From Maribellus sp. CM-23 (lineage in GTDB: Bacteria; Bacteroidota; Bacteroidia; Bacteroidales; Prolixibacteraceae), in contig NZ_JADWYJ010000003.1 in the NCBI RefSeq assembly GCF_021354595.1, positions 310,001 to 374,000 on the forward strand: 64,000 nucleotides of DNA, given 5' to 3'. The notes beneath the pieces are model-generated. The model was given only the letters and a program-made list of their open reading frames with translations. It had not been told where the DNA came from and searched no databases. Both the position numbers and the translations under genes were made by a program. This document shows positions 34,195-42,033 of this stretch, piece after piece. The stretch's first letter is position 1; every line of letters starts with the position of its first letter.

Positions 34195-35325
34195 TTACTG
34201 AATCTGATGAAGTATGGACAAAAGGGTATCTGCCTTGATCTCGGTTTCTTCCCATTCATCTTCGGCTACCGAATCGGCTGTGATGCCTCCTCCCACGTAT
34301 AAAGCCAACTGCCCCTCCAACACCTTCATGCAACGCAGGTTGACAAAAAGCCGGAGTTCCTTGTCGATGCCCACCGGACCAAGATAGCCGGCGTAATATT
34401 CACGGTGGTGCTTTTCCTTCGATTTAATAAACTGAAGCGATTTTTTCATCGGCATTCCACACACGGCAGAAGTCGGATGAAGCGAGTCGATCAGCGAGGG
34501 GATCTTTTTGCCAACTTCTTCCATCGGAATAGTAAAGTCGGTGCGTAAATGCAGCAAACGTCCTGCCCGTTTGGTGTAAGGACCGCTTTTCTTGTATTGC
34601 TGAATGTTGTGCCGTTTCAACACATCTTCCACGTAACGCGTTACGTATTCCTGTTCCATTCGCTCTTTTTTGTTCCAGTTGGCGATTTCGGCATTTTCAG
34701 CCGAATACGGACGGGTGCCTGCCAGCGAAACTGTATAGAGCTCGTTGTCGCGCGAACAAAGCAAGGGCTCGGGCGTAGCTCCCACCCAGCAATGTCCCTG
34801 CATGCGGAACAAATAAACAAAGGCATTGGGATAAGTGGCGCACAGTATATGGAAGATCTTTTTCAGCTCCGGGAAATATTCGCCGGGATGGATCTTCACG
34901 TGCGATAATACCACTTTATCGTATTCGCCGCTTTGAATGGCACCGATCGTATCGTTGAGCAGATCGATGTATTCGTCGTGCGAGGTTTCGGCTGGAGGAA
35001 TGTGTTCCATCCCGTTCAGCCCGCTTGGCGATAAAGCTTCAATGTTGTTGAAAGTATCCTTGTCGAGGCTGTTCCGAACCACAAAATCAGGTCTTAAAAG
35101 ATAGGTTTTCTGTCCGTTATCCTTGTCAAAAGGAGCAATCAGAAAACCGCCTTTAGCCGGAATGCCCGTTAGGTTATCTACTTGTTGTAAGTGGTGGTCT
35201 TTTTGTACCACCAACGATACGTCCTCTTCACCCGGTAAGCGGTAAATGGCAAAGGTGAGTTTTTTTTGTAAAGCTGTTTTTAAAGCATCGAAAACCGAAT
35301 ATGCTTTTTTAATAACCTGCTCCAT
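34195..35325 (-). CDS. menF: Isochorismate synthase
   Basis: A 376-aa chorismate-utilising enzyme that commits chorismate to menaquinone. The C-terminal catalytic block is intact: KVVLSHVKIHPGE, FVYLFRMQGHCWVGATPEPLL, YTVSLAGTRPYS, LHPTSAVCGMPM and YYAGYLGPVGIDKELRLFVNLRCM, with the magnesium-binding Glu residues in the last part. It overlaps nothing and lies directly between the thioesterase gene (stop adjacent) and menD. Confidence 0.95.
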   Translation of the reverse strand: MEQVIKKAYSVFDALKTALQKKLTFAIYRLPGEEDVSLVVQKDHHLQQVDNLTGIPAKGGFLIAPFDKDNGQKTYLLRPDFVVRNSLDKDTFNNIEALSPSGLNGMEHIPPAETSHDEYIDLLNDTIGAIQSGEYDKVVLSHVKIHPGEYFPELKKIFHILCATYPNAFVYLFRMQGHCWVGATPEPLLCSRDNELYTVSLAGTRPYSAENAEIANWNKKERMEQEYVTRYVEDVLKRHNIQQYKKSGPYTKRAGRLLHLRTDFTIPMEEVGKKIPSLIDSLHPTSAVCGMPMKKSLQFIKSKEKHHREYYAGYLGPVGIDKELRLFVNLRCMKVLEGQLALYVGGGITADSVAEDEWEETEIKADTLLSILHQIQ

Positions 35326-35742
35326 TCAATCCCTCTTCTGTTTTTTTTCGATGATCATATTGGTAACACGCGCCACCGAAATAAGTTTTCCTTCACTGGA
35401 GGTAATTTTTACATCCCAGACATGCGTTTTATTTCCGCGATGAACGATTTCGGCACGGGCAAGCACAAATCCTTCGCTAATGGTCGAAATGTGATTTCCG
35501 CTTACCTGCAGCCCAAGTACGTTAAACTGAGTTGGATCCACCAACAACATCGATCCGCCACTGGCAACTGTTTCTGCCAATGCCAGCGATGCACCTCCGT
35601 GTAGCAGGCCCGCCGGTTGCCATTTTTTCTGATCTACCAGCATACGGGCTTCCACAAAATCTTCTCCGTAACTCAGAAATTCAATGTCCAAATGCCCGAT
35701 GAGGGTATTTTGGCAAAGTTTGTTTATCTCTTCAATCGTCAT
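35326..35742 (-). CDS. menI: Hotdog-fold thioesterase, probable DHNA-CoA thioesterase
   Basis: A 138-aa PaaI/YdiI-like thioesterase. The catalytic block is KKWQPAGLLHGGASLALAETVASGGSMLL (His-Gly-Gly and Glu context), and VRAEIVHRGNKTHVWDVKI closes the fold. As first gene of the men operon it is well placed to release DHNA from DHNA-CoA (MenI role), which is inference from context. The start MTIEEINKL is used because the frame extension begins at a TTG upstream of the promoter -7 element at 35767-35774. Confidence 0.85.
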   Translation of the reverse strand: MTIEEINKLCQNTLIGHLDIEFLSYGEDFVEARMLVDQKKWQPAGLLHGGASLALAETVASGGSMLLVDPTQFNVLGLQVSGNHISTISEGFVLARAEIVHRGNKTHVWDVKITSSEGKLISVARVTNMIIEKKQKRD

Positions 35743-35766
35743 CAGCCGCCTGTCAAAATTAATCGT

Positions 35767-35774
35767 CAAATATA
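35767..35774 (-). promoter_or_regulatory. Promoter -7 element of the men operon
   Basis: Minus-strand TATATTTG is a perfect TAnnTTTG match, about 25 bp before the thioesterase ATG. It would drive the seven-gene men operon; the -33 region is only a weak TTTTTC. Confidence 0.55.
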
Positions 35775-35907
35775 GCAAAACCCTGAAATTGAAAAACTGA
35801 ATATTTACAGGCTTCTTGTTCGTGTTAATGTTCTTTCATTCCCATATTAAACCGTTGAATGGCACCTAGGTTTTCTCGTGCAAAACAAAAAAGACAGTTA
35901 ATGTCGG

Positions 35908-36798
35908 TTATGCAGGACGGATAAACGCCGAAGTCATGGTAAGTGAACCGCCAAGGGCTTTGTCGTTAAAAAGCGATATTTCATCTTTCGCTTCTTTCAG
36001 ACCAAGCACATAAAGCAAGGGCAAAAAGTGATCAGGTGTGGGAATTGCCAGCTGAAAGGCCTTTCCTTGTTTCTGATAGTCGACCAGCGACTGATGGTCT
36101 CCCTCCATGATCCATGTATTCATTTTCGAGCGGGCTTCCAGTGCCCAGTCAAACGCAAAACCGGGTGTTTCGAGCTTGTCCCAGGCCACCATTCGCAGGT
36201 TGTGCACCAGGTTTCCGCTTCCGATGATCAACACTCCCTTGCGGCGCAATGCGGCCAGTTCTTTCCCAAGCTGGTAATGAAATTCCGGGCCTTTGGAGTA
36301 GTCGATGCTCATTTCGATGACCGGAACATCGGCATCGGGGTAGAGGTGTTTGATGACGCTCCAGGCTCCGTGATCCAATCCCCATTTTTCGGTGAGGCCC
36401 ACTTCGGTCGATTGTATCAACTCCTTGGTCATTTCCGCCAGTTCAGGACTTCCCGGTGCCGGGTACTGCACATCAAACAGGGCTTTGGGAAATCCTCCAA
36501 AGTCGTGGATCGTTGGCGGTTGCTCCATGGCCGTAACAAAAGTTCCGCGGGTTTCCCAGTGTGCCGAAATACACAAAATAGCTTTGGGTTTTTCAAAACG
36601 CGTGCTGATATCGCGGAAACCTTTGGTAAACTCGTTCTCTTCAATGGCGTTCATGGGGCTGCCATGTCCCAGAAACAGCAGTGGCATGGCCTCCGTGTTC
36701 TCAAAGGACGATGTTATTCCGGTAAGTTCACTTAAATTCATAGCTGCTCCTGTTAACGGAAGTAAGGACAATGTTTTCAGAAATTGTTTCCGTTCCAT
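35908..36798 (-). CDS. LigB/DODA-type extradiol dioxygenase family protein
   Basis: A 296-aa member of the 4,5-DOPA extradiol dioxygenase (YgiD-like, LigB) family. The front (MERKQFLKTLSLLPLTGAAMN) looks like a signal or Tat-less export segment; the zinc/iron ligands are suggested by PLLFLGHGSPMNAI (His about 46) , ILCISAHWETRG, and GLDHGAWSVIKHLYPDADVPVIEMS. VLIIGSGNLVHNLR and TPDHFLPLLYVLG complete the family pattern. In bacteria the physiological substrate is usually unknown. It precedes no catabolic operon; yceI lies 12 bp upstream on the same strand. Confidence 0.88.
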   Translation of the reverse strand: MERKQFLKTLSLLPLTGAAMNLSELTGITSSFENTEAMPLLFLGHGSPMNAIEENEFTKGFRDISTRFEKPKAILCISAHWETRGTFVTAMEQPPTIHDFGGFPKALFDVQYPAPGSPELAEMTKELIQSTEVGLTEKWGLDHGAWSVIKHLYPDADVPVIEMSIDYSKGPEFHYQLGKELAALRRKGVLIIGSGNLVHNLRMVAWDKLETPGFAFDWALEARSKMNTWIMEGDHQSLVDYQKQGKAFQLAIPTPDHFLPLLYVLGLKEAKDEISLFNDKALGGSLTMTSAFIRPA

Positions 36799-36810
36799 GC
36801 TTCCTGTGAT

Positions 36811-37347
36811 TTACGATGTTTGTTTTACAAACTGAACTTCGGCCTGGATTTTTACTTCTTCGCTTACCAGCACTCCTCCGGCTTCCAGTGCGGCATTCCA
36901 GTTTAGTCCCCAGTCTTTGCGGTTAATTTTTCCTGACAGTGAAAAACCGGCTTTTTCGTTTCCCCAGGGGTCTTTGTTTATGCCGCCAAACTCCACGTCA
37001 AACGTTACTTCTTTGCTTACGTTTTTGATGGTCAGCAATCCGGTGAGTTTGTATTCATCGTCATCCACTTTTTTAAGATTGGTGCCCGCAAATGTCAACT
37101 GCTTGTAGTTTTCAACGTCGAAGAAATCGGCGCTTTTCAGGTGATTGTCACGATCGTTGGCATTGGTAAATATCGATTCGGCGTCGATGGTCGCACTGAT
37201 TGTTGATTTTTCAAAATCTTCGCCGTCAATGCTTGCTGTAAATGATTTGAATTCGCCACGTACGTTCGAGATCATCATGTGTTTTACTTTGAAAGTAATT
37301 TCGCTGTGCGATGGATCCAATGTCCAGGTTGTTTTTGTTGTTTCCAT
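36811..37347 (-). CDS. YceI-like lipid-binding protein
   Basis: A 178-aa YceI-family beta-barrel (TWTLDPSHSEITFKVKHMMISNVRGEFKSF... and FDVEFGGINKDPWGNEKAGFSLSGKINRKDWGLNWNAALEAGGVLVSEEVKI), which typically binds an isoprenoid or other apolar ligand in its lumen. There is no signal peptide here, so the protein should stay in the cytoplasm. The gene is followed 12 bp later by the LigB-type dioxygenase and preceded by an AraC regulator on the same strand, suggesting a three-gene unit. Confidence 0.92.
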   Translation of the reverse strand: METTKTTWTLDPSHSEITFKVKHMMISNVRGEFKSFTASIDGEDFEKSTISATIDAESIFTNANDRDNHLKSADFFDVENYKQLTFAGTNLKKVDDDEYKLTGLLTIKNVSKEVTFDVEFGGINKDPWGNEKAGFSLSGKINRKDWGLNWNAALEAGGVLVSEEVKIQAEVQFVKQTS

Positions 37348-37449
37348 TTCCTTTGTTTTAATGTTGTAACTGTGTTCAATTTTAATGACACAAAGTTGCT
37401 ACATTAACCAAAGTGGGGGGTATCACTTTTCGGAAATAGAGTTATAAAT

Positions 37450-38280
37450 TCAGGAAATCAGTTTGCCCATTTCTTTTCTGAAATCGCTGGGAGTTTGTCC
37501 CGCTTTGCGCTTAAATACGCTGGTAAAATACGATTTCTCGTTGTAGCCCAGCTCAAACCCGATTTCTGCGATCGTTTTGTCGGTGGTGAGCAAAAGGTTT
37601 TTGGCTTCAATCAGTTTCCGGGTTTCAATAATCTCCGAAACGCTTTGCTGCAGAATATTCTGGCAAATGATGTTGAGGTTGCGGCTGCTCATGAACAGCT
37701 TCTCGGCATAAAACTCCACACCCTCGGGGCGGCGAAAATTATCTTCGAGCAGCAAAAGGAAGTTTTTGAAAGTAGAGCTTTGCGTATTGGCTAAAACGGA
37801 ATGGTCGGGATGTTTTTTTTTACGCTCCGACTCAACCATGGTAAACAGTGCGCTTAGCAAATGGCGGATGATCGAATAATCCGGGTTTTCTTGCTTCGTT
37901 TCTTCCTGCATCAGCTCACAAATGGTTTCCATGCGTTTGAAACAACGGTCGGGAGGAAGCGGAATATTGGCGTTGTTGTGGTAATAGGCATATAACTGGA
38001 AAGTAGTTTCGGGGATGAACTCGCTTTTAAACCGAATGGCCCAGATGTTACATTCGCCGTCTTTTAAATAAGGCAGCACGCGGTGCACTTTCCCTTTGGT
38101 AATAAAGCTGACAAAAGGCGCATCCATTTGGGTAGATTCAAAATCGATGAAATGTTCCAAACGACCTTTTACGCCGATCAGCAGTTCTTCGTATTCGTGT
38201 GCATGCGGTTCATTTTCCGACGACTGTATGCGTTTTACATGTTCCGGGAAAAGCTGAAATATTCGAAATGTTTCCTTCAT
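37450..38280 (-). CDS. AraC-family transcriptional regulator
   Basis: A 276-aa regulator: an N-terminal cupin-like sensing domain (HAHEYEELLIGVKGRLEHFIDF...) and a C-terminal AraC double helix-turn-helix (about 180-272, ending in TTDKTIAEIGFELGYNEKSYFTSVFKRKAGQTPSDFRKE). It lies 102 bp upstream of yceI in the same direction and is the probable local regulator of yceI and the dioxygenase gene. The ligand is unknown. Confidence 0.93.
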   Translation of the reverse strand: MKETFRIFQLFPEHVKRIQSSENEPHAHEYEELLIGVKGRLEHFIDFESTQMDAPFVSFITKGKVHRVLPYLKDGECNIWAIRFKSEFIPETTFQLYAYYHNNANIPLPPDRCFKRMETICELMQEETKQENPDYSIIRHLLSALFTMVESERKKKHPDHSVLANTQSSTFKNFLLLLEDNFRRPEGVEFYAEKLFMSSRNLNIICQNILQQSVSEIIETRKLIEAKNLLLTTDKTIAEIGFELGYNEKSYFTSVFKRKAGQTPSDFRKEMGKLIS

Positions 38281-38420
38281 CGTATGTTATTTTCGCCCGT
38301 TATAAATATAGACCGAAATCCATCATCCTAAAAGCCGGAAAGGGGGTTTTTGTTCAGTGTTCGTTTTATTGTTGTTTGAATGCCTCGGGTGAGGCGGGTT
38401 TTATTGCTCGTGGTGGTTGG

Positions 38421-39016
38421 TGCGTTTGGATTCCCAAAATGGTTTTCGATACCGGAGGTATCACATGTTTGTAGTCAGGGAAAGAATATAGTCGTACGAC
38501 TCCGGTCGGAGTCGTATTTTTTCTGTTCATCGTATTGTCTATCAACCTGTGAATCCTCCGGATTCAGGAATGTGGAGAAATGTACCGTTTGTTGCTACTT
38601 CAAGGCTTTAGTGGGTGGCGCGGTTTTAGAAGACTGTTTTGGTGTGGTTGTATATCTGAACTGGGCATCAACTTTTGCGGGTTGTGCTCCGGGTGTAAAT
38701 TGGCGGGAGGGGGAGGGCAGTGCGGTCGTATTACCAAAATGGTTTTCGATACCGGAGGTATCACATGTTTGTAGCCTGGAAAGAAATACAGTGGTTCGAC
38801 TCCGGCCGGAGTCGTATTTTTTCTGATCATCGATTGTCTATCAACCTGTGAATCCTCCGGATTCAGGAATGCCGGGAAAGGTACCGTTTGTTGCTATTTC
38901 AAGGCTTTAGTGGGTGGCGCGGTTTTAGAAGACTGTTTTGGTGCGGTTATATATCTGAACTGGGCATCAACTTTTGCGGGTTGTGCTCCGGGTGTAAATT
39001 GGCGGGAGGGGGAAAA
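38421..39016. repeat. Two tandem 300-bp palindrome-rich repeat units
   Basis: Units run from about 38421 to 38719 and 38720 to 39016 and are nearly identical (period 299-300). Each carries three palindromes at fixed places: GATACCGGAGGTATC (38448, 38748), a stem around ACTCCGGYCGGAGT followed by a T-run (38495-38516, 38797-38814) and GAATCCTCCGGATTC (38551, 38850). Open frames exist through the units but have no coherent protein. This looks like a REP/terminator-type intergenic repeat, recently duplicated. Confidence 0.85.
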
Positions 39017-39040
39017 TCCGGTATCGCTAGAAATGAAAGA

Positions 39041-39092
39041 ACCTGTTAAAAACGCGAAAAACAGCTTATTCCCCTTCGTAGTTTTAACAGGT
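39041..39092. repeat. Inverted repeat next to the SEFIR gene
   Basis: Perfect 11-bp arms ACCTGTTAAAA (39041-39051) and TTTTAACAGGT (39082-39092) separated by 30 bp. It lies between the tandem 300-bp units and the SEFIR gene and may be a terminator remnant or an element end. Confidence 0.5.
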
Positions 39093-39123
39093 ACTTAAAA
39101 ATTAGAGGGTTGTGCAACGACTA

Positions 39124-40609
39124 CATGTGTTATAAGACGTTTTTTTATTTATTTATAGCTAGTTTTTCAATTCCAACTAAAACTCCTGGACTAAAAGAAT
39201 TAAATTCCCAAGTTGGAAGTTGTCTTTTCCCTTCTTTAAACTCAGCGATTAATAATTTCAATTCATCTGGAGATTCAATATTTAGAATACACTTCATTTT
39301 ATCAAAATACATTTTGGATTGAGCTCTAGCAAATATTTCCAAAGCATTATAAGAGCGACTTATGTAAACCAAAGTATAAGGCCACCAACCACTATATAAA
39401 TCACCTTTTTTATTTAATTCTGCATTTAAAAAACAAACAAAATCAGCTTGCATAATGTACCTAAACTCCAAACCCGAGCTGTCGGTTCTTTCTTTTAACA
39501 TGTCTGCTCTTACAGAAAGTCTACGCAGTGAAAGTCTATTGTTTCGATGTTCTAATGATTTTAAATAATTACGAAATACAGTGAAAGACTTTAGAGTTTC
39601 TCCATACATTGAATTTTGAGCAACATAATATTTTTGTGACAGCAGAAAACTTACACTTTGAAATTTTTCGAATTTTAATAAAACGGCAATTGTATTTAGG
39701 AAAAGCTCATGAATAATAAATCTAAAAGTGTCGAAATCCCAATCCGTGTATCTATCTGGTGTATTATCATCTTTTTCGAGATAATGTATCAAGGATTCAA
39801 AGAATCGATGGATTGTTGAAGTGTTCTCCTCATTAATACCATACTGACCAAAGTTTAAAAGAACTTGAAGGAATTCATTTTTATAGGGTTTGAAAGCATC
39901 TATGGTTTCAACTATTAAATCGTCATATTCCTTTTTCTGTGGCTGTTGAACACGAAATTTCTCAAGATTTTCGCCCAATAATGTTAGATATTCATTTAGT
40001 GCTCCACCGAGTATTTCTTTTTTTTCTTTAATTGCAACAACCAACCTTTTTTGAGCAAATGATGTTCCTAATTCGATGTTTTGCTTTTCATCTAAGAATG
40101 CTGGTTTTTTCCCCAATGGAGGTTTTATATGAATCGGTTTGTCAAAAATCCATCTTAACAGAGCTTCAAAATTCTCTGCATATTTCTCTGATTCACTTAA
40201 ATCAATATATATTCTAGATTTATAATAAGTTGGAAGATATGGTTTGCCATTTTCATCTTTTTCAGCTACTACAGCGACAAATTTATCTTGCTTTACATTA
40301 TCATAAATTTCTTTCGATATTATTTGAGTTTCTGTTCCAACTCCACCATCACGTCCATTTGCTTTTTTTGAATATATTTTATCAGAAACTATTATAACTT
40401 TTTTGATGTCAGGATTATTAACCATTTCCTCCATAAATGAAACCGAATCGTGGCCCTCTTTTAAGTCCCATTTATCAAGAATCACATCAACTCCGGAATT
40501 TCTCAATTCTGTTGCTAATTCTAAAACCCATTTTTCATGAGTTGAACTAGACCATGAATATGAAATAAATGTTTTCATTTGTTTGATTTAAAATGTTTTA
40601 TAACGCATG
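39124..40609. mobile_element. Candidate cassette: SEFIR gene between 15-bp inverted repeats
   Basis: CATGTGTTATAAGAC at 39124-39138 and, inverted, CATGCGTTATAAAAC at 40595-40609 match at 13 of 15 positions and closely frame one gene (39145-40578). The gene is richer in A/T than its surroundings. A GTTAGGC core-like word next to the right copy recalls integron attC sites, but a second attC core at normal spacing was not found. The arrangement is consistent with a small mobile cassette of unknown mechanism. Confidence 0.4.
39145..40578 (-). CDS. SEFIR-domain protein, probable immune effector
   Basis: A 477-aa protein with a SEFIR (TIR-related) domain in residues 1-150: KTFISYSWSSSTHEKWVLELATELRNSG, then VDVILDKWDLKEGHDSVSFMEEM, VIIVSDKIYSKKANGRDGGVGTE. 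The remaining about 320 residues are mostly helical and match no domain I recognise; they may sense a trigger. Bacterial SEFIR and TIR proteins act as NAD-consuming abortive-infection effectors or as signalling adaptors, so phage defence is the leading hypothesis, by analogy only. It is a lone A/T-rich gene in a repeat island, framed by inverted repeats, with signs of transfer. Confidence 0.85.
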   Translation of the reverse strand: MKTFISYSWSSSTHEKWVLELATELRNSGVDVILDKWDLKEGHDSVSFMEEMVNNPDIKKVIIVSDKIYSKKANGRDGGVGTETQIISKEIYDNVKQDKFVAVVAEKDENGKPYLPTYYKSRIYIDLSESEKYAENFEALLRWIFDKPIHIKPPLGKKPAFLDEKQNIELGTSFAQKRLVVAIKEKKEILGGALNEYLTLLGENLEKFRVQQPQKKEYDDLIVETIDAFKPYKNEFLQVLLNFGQYGINEENTSTIHRFFESLIHYLEKDDNTPDRYTDWDFDTFRFIIHELFLNTIAVLLKFEKFQSVSFLLSQKYYVAQNSMYGETLKSFTVFRNYLKSLEHRNNRLSLRRLSVRADMLKERTDSSGLEFRYIMQADFVCFLNAELNKKGDLYSGWWPYTLVYISRSYNALEIFARAQSKMYFDKMKCILNIESPDELKLLIAEFKEGKRQLPTWEFNSFSPGVLVGIEKLAINK

Positions 40610-40655
40610 CCTAACGCATCATTTATGCAATTTATATTTTCTATATGTAAAACAA

Positions 40656-40697
40656 AAAGTGTCGTTTCCAATAATATATACTTGTAAATGACACTTT
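40656..40697. repeat. Hairpin upstream of the SEFIR gene
   Basis: Arms AAAGTGTCGTTT (40656-40667) and AAATGACACTTT (40686-40697) pair at 11 of 12 positions around an 18-nt A/T-rich loop. No T-run; it could be a regulatory site or a transcript end of an unseen unit. Confidence 0.5.
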
Positions 40698-40846
40698 CTA
40701 TGGTTTACTAATTTCTCTCTGTTTTTATGTGATAAAGCGTATTCAACGGTTTTCGATCATTTGTCGGTTAAATATAAACAGAAATTCAACTAAGATTTTT
40801 CATAAAAGGGGTATTATTCAGCATAAATCTCAGTCCGAAGTTCGCG

Positions 40847-41077
40847 GTTCTAAGTAAAACCCTCGTTAAGCTCGCTTTTTACCCCGAAAGGCTTGAAAAA
40901 AGTGAGCTTGTTCTCGCTTAAACTTAGAATGTTCTCGTTTTTAGTGAGAAAGTTCTCACTTTTTACAAGGAAGTTCTTGTTAAAAGTTAGGATGTTCTCG
41001 CTTTTTGCCAGGATGTTCTTGTTTGAAGTGAGAAAGTTCTCGTTAAAAGGTAGCTTTATCTCGTTCGGAGCTAGCTT
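40847..41077. repeat. 21-bp minisatellite, about eleven units
   Basis: Units start every 21 bp at 40847, 40868, 40889, 40910, 40931, 40952, 40973, 40994, 41015, 41036 and 41057 around the consensus GTTCTCGNTTTTAGTGAGAA. Units differ at many positions, yet the length never drifts. The period is seven codons; the minus strand reads continuously as seven-residue repeats (ILTKSEN/FLVKSEN type) for all units, but there is no start codon and a TAG ends it. See findings. Confidence 0.85.
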
Positions 41078-41179
41078 CGCAATAGCCTGAAGTTCGGTGT
41101 TGCTGTGTTGCTGTATTTTGCTCGAAGCATTTCTTCTTTGTCCCCATTTTCGAGGGGGACGAGGAATTCCGGAGGCTCA

Positions 41180-41380
41180 GACGACGGAATGACGGAGGGG
41201 GTGATTCAGTAGGAGAGTTCAAAGTTCAGGGGTCAGAGTTGAGCTCGTGGCTTGTAGCTCCATGCTCTTTGCTCCATGCTCTCTGCAATTTAGCAATGAC
41301 TGTAATTCGGTGCTGCTGTGTTGCTGTTTTGTACTTGCAGCTCGTAGCTCGTAGCTCGTGGCTCGCAGCTCGTAGCTAAT
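41180..41380. repeat. Composite intergenic repeat, copy B, ending in 7-bp GCTCGTA units
   Basis: Same ordered blocks as copy A at 19371-19560, but on the opposite strand (GGAATGACGGAGGGGGTG, AGTTCAAAGTTCAGGGGTCAG, CTCTGCAATTT, then gctcgta words). Its right end is five 7-bp tandem units GCTCGTR (41340-41374). It lies directly beside the 21-bp minisatellite and downstream of the carbonic anhydrase gene. Confidence 0.75.
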
Positions 41381-41400
41381 TTTGCATTGCCGCAAAAGTC

Positions 41401-42027
41401 TTAATTGTCAAAAAAAGTAACTACGCCGGTTTCGACACTGTAAAGACCGCCGGTGATGATGATGTCTCCTTTTTCTTCCAGGTCTTTGATGATGGGACTT
41501 TGTGCGCGAATTTGGCGGATGGTGTGTTTTACGTTGGCGGTACTTACTTTACTCACAAAATCAGGATTGCTGCCGGTCCGGTTGTTTGTTACCGTGGTTT
41601 CGCTTTCAACAGCGGGCTTTATTTTATTCAGCAGCGAAGTAAGGTGCCCAATTTCCAGGTTGTTGCACGCACTGATGACCGCCCCGCAGTTGGTGTGCCC
41701 CAAAACAACAATAATCTTCGATTTTGCCAGGCCGCAGGCATATTCCATACTCCCCAGGATATCGGTGTTCAGCACATTTCCGGCAATACGGATGCTGAAA
41801 ATATCGCCCAGCCCCTGGTCGAAAATTAATTCGGCCGATGTGCGGGAGTCGATGCAACTGAGTATGGTGGCAAAGGGAAACTGGCCTTCTGATGTGAGGT
41901 TGACCTGTTTGAGCAGGTTTCTGTCGGTTTGCAGGTTGTTTACAAAACGAAGATTACCTTCCTTTAAGTAGCCCAGTGCTTCCCGGGGCGTCATTTTTTC
42001 CTGCGATTCCTTGGTATGTGTCCACAT
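41401..42027 (-). CDS. Beta-class carbonic anhydrase
   Basis: A 208-aa enzyme that interconverts CO2 and bicarbonate. Zinc ligands Cys58, Asp60-Ser-Arg62 dyad, His111 and Cys114 stand in SCIDSRTSAELIF and LGHTNCGAVISA. There is no signal peptide, so it acts in the cytoplasm. It is 6 bp downstream of the sua5 gene and in the same transcription unit direction as a class II AIR carboxylase and the DUF4914 protein, so it may supply CO2/bicarbonate to them. Length is typical. Confidence 0.95.
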   Translation of the reverse strand: MWTHTKESQEKMTPREALGYLKEGNLRFVNNLQTDRNLLKQVNLTSEGQFPFATILSCIDSRTSAELIFDQGLGDIFSIRIAGNVLNTDILGSMEYACGLAKSKIIVVLGHTNCGAVISACNNLEIGHLTSLLNKIKPAVESETTVTNNRTGSNPDFVSKVSTANVKHTIRQIRAQSPIIKDLEEKGDIIITGGLYSVETGVVTFFDN

Positions 42028-42033
42028 TTGCTT

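Noticed and set aside
38791..38820. GGTTCGACTCC resembling a tRNA T-arm.
   Set aside because: No acceptor, D or anticodon arm around it; it is part of the palindrome of the repeat unit.
38380..39098. Overlapping frames in the 300-bp units (for example 148, 91, 64 and 62 codons) read as possible proteins.
   Set aside because: They shift between frames and strands at palindromes, repeat with the DNA unit and lack any protein-like pattern of their own.
40609..40773. GCCTAAC and GTTAAAT read as an attC site next to the SEFIR gene.
   Set aside because: Spacing is about 160 bp and the secondary structure typical of attC is not evident; the inverted-repeat explanation is simpler.
40893..41090. Plus-strand 65-codon frame MKKVSLFSLKLRMF... 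with heptads.
   Set aside because: It is a reading of the 21-bp minisatellite; both strands are open only because of the repeat period.
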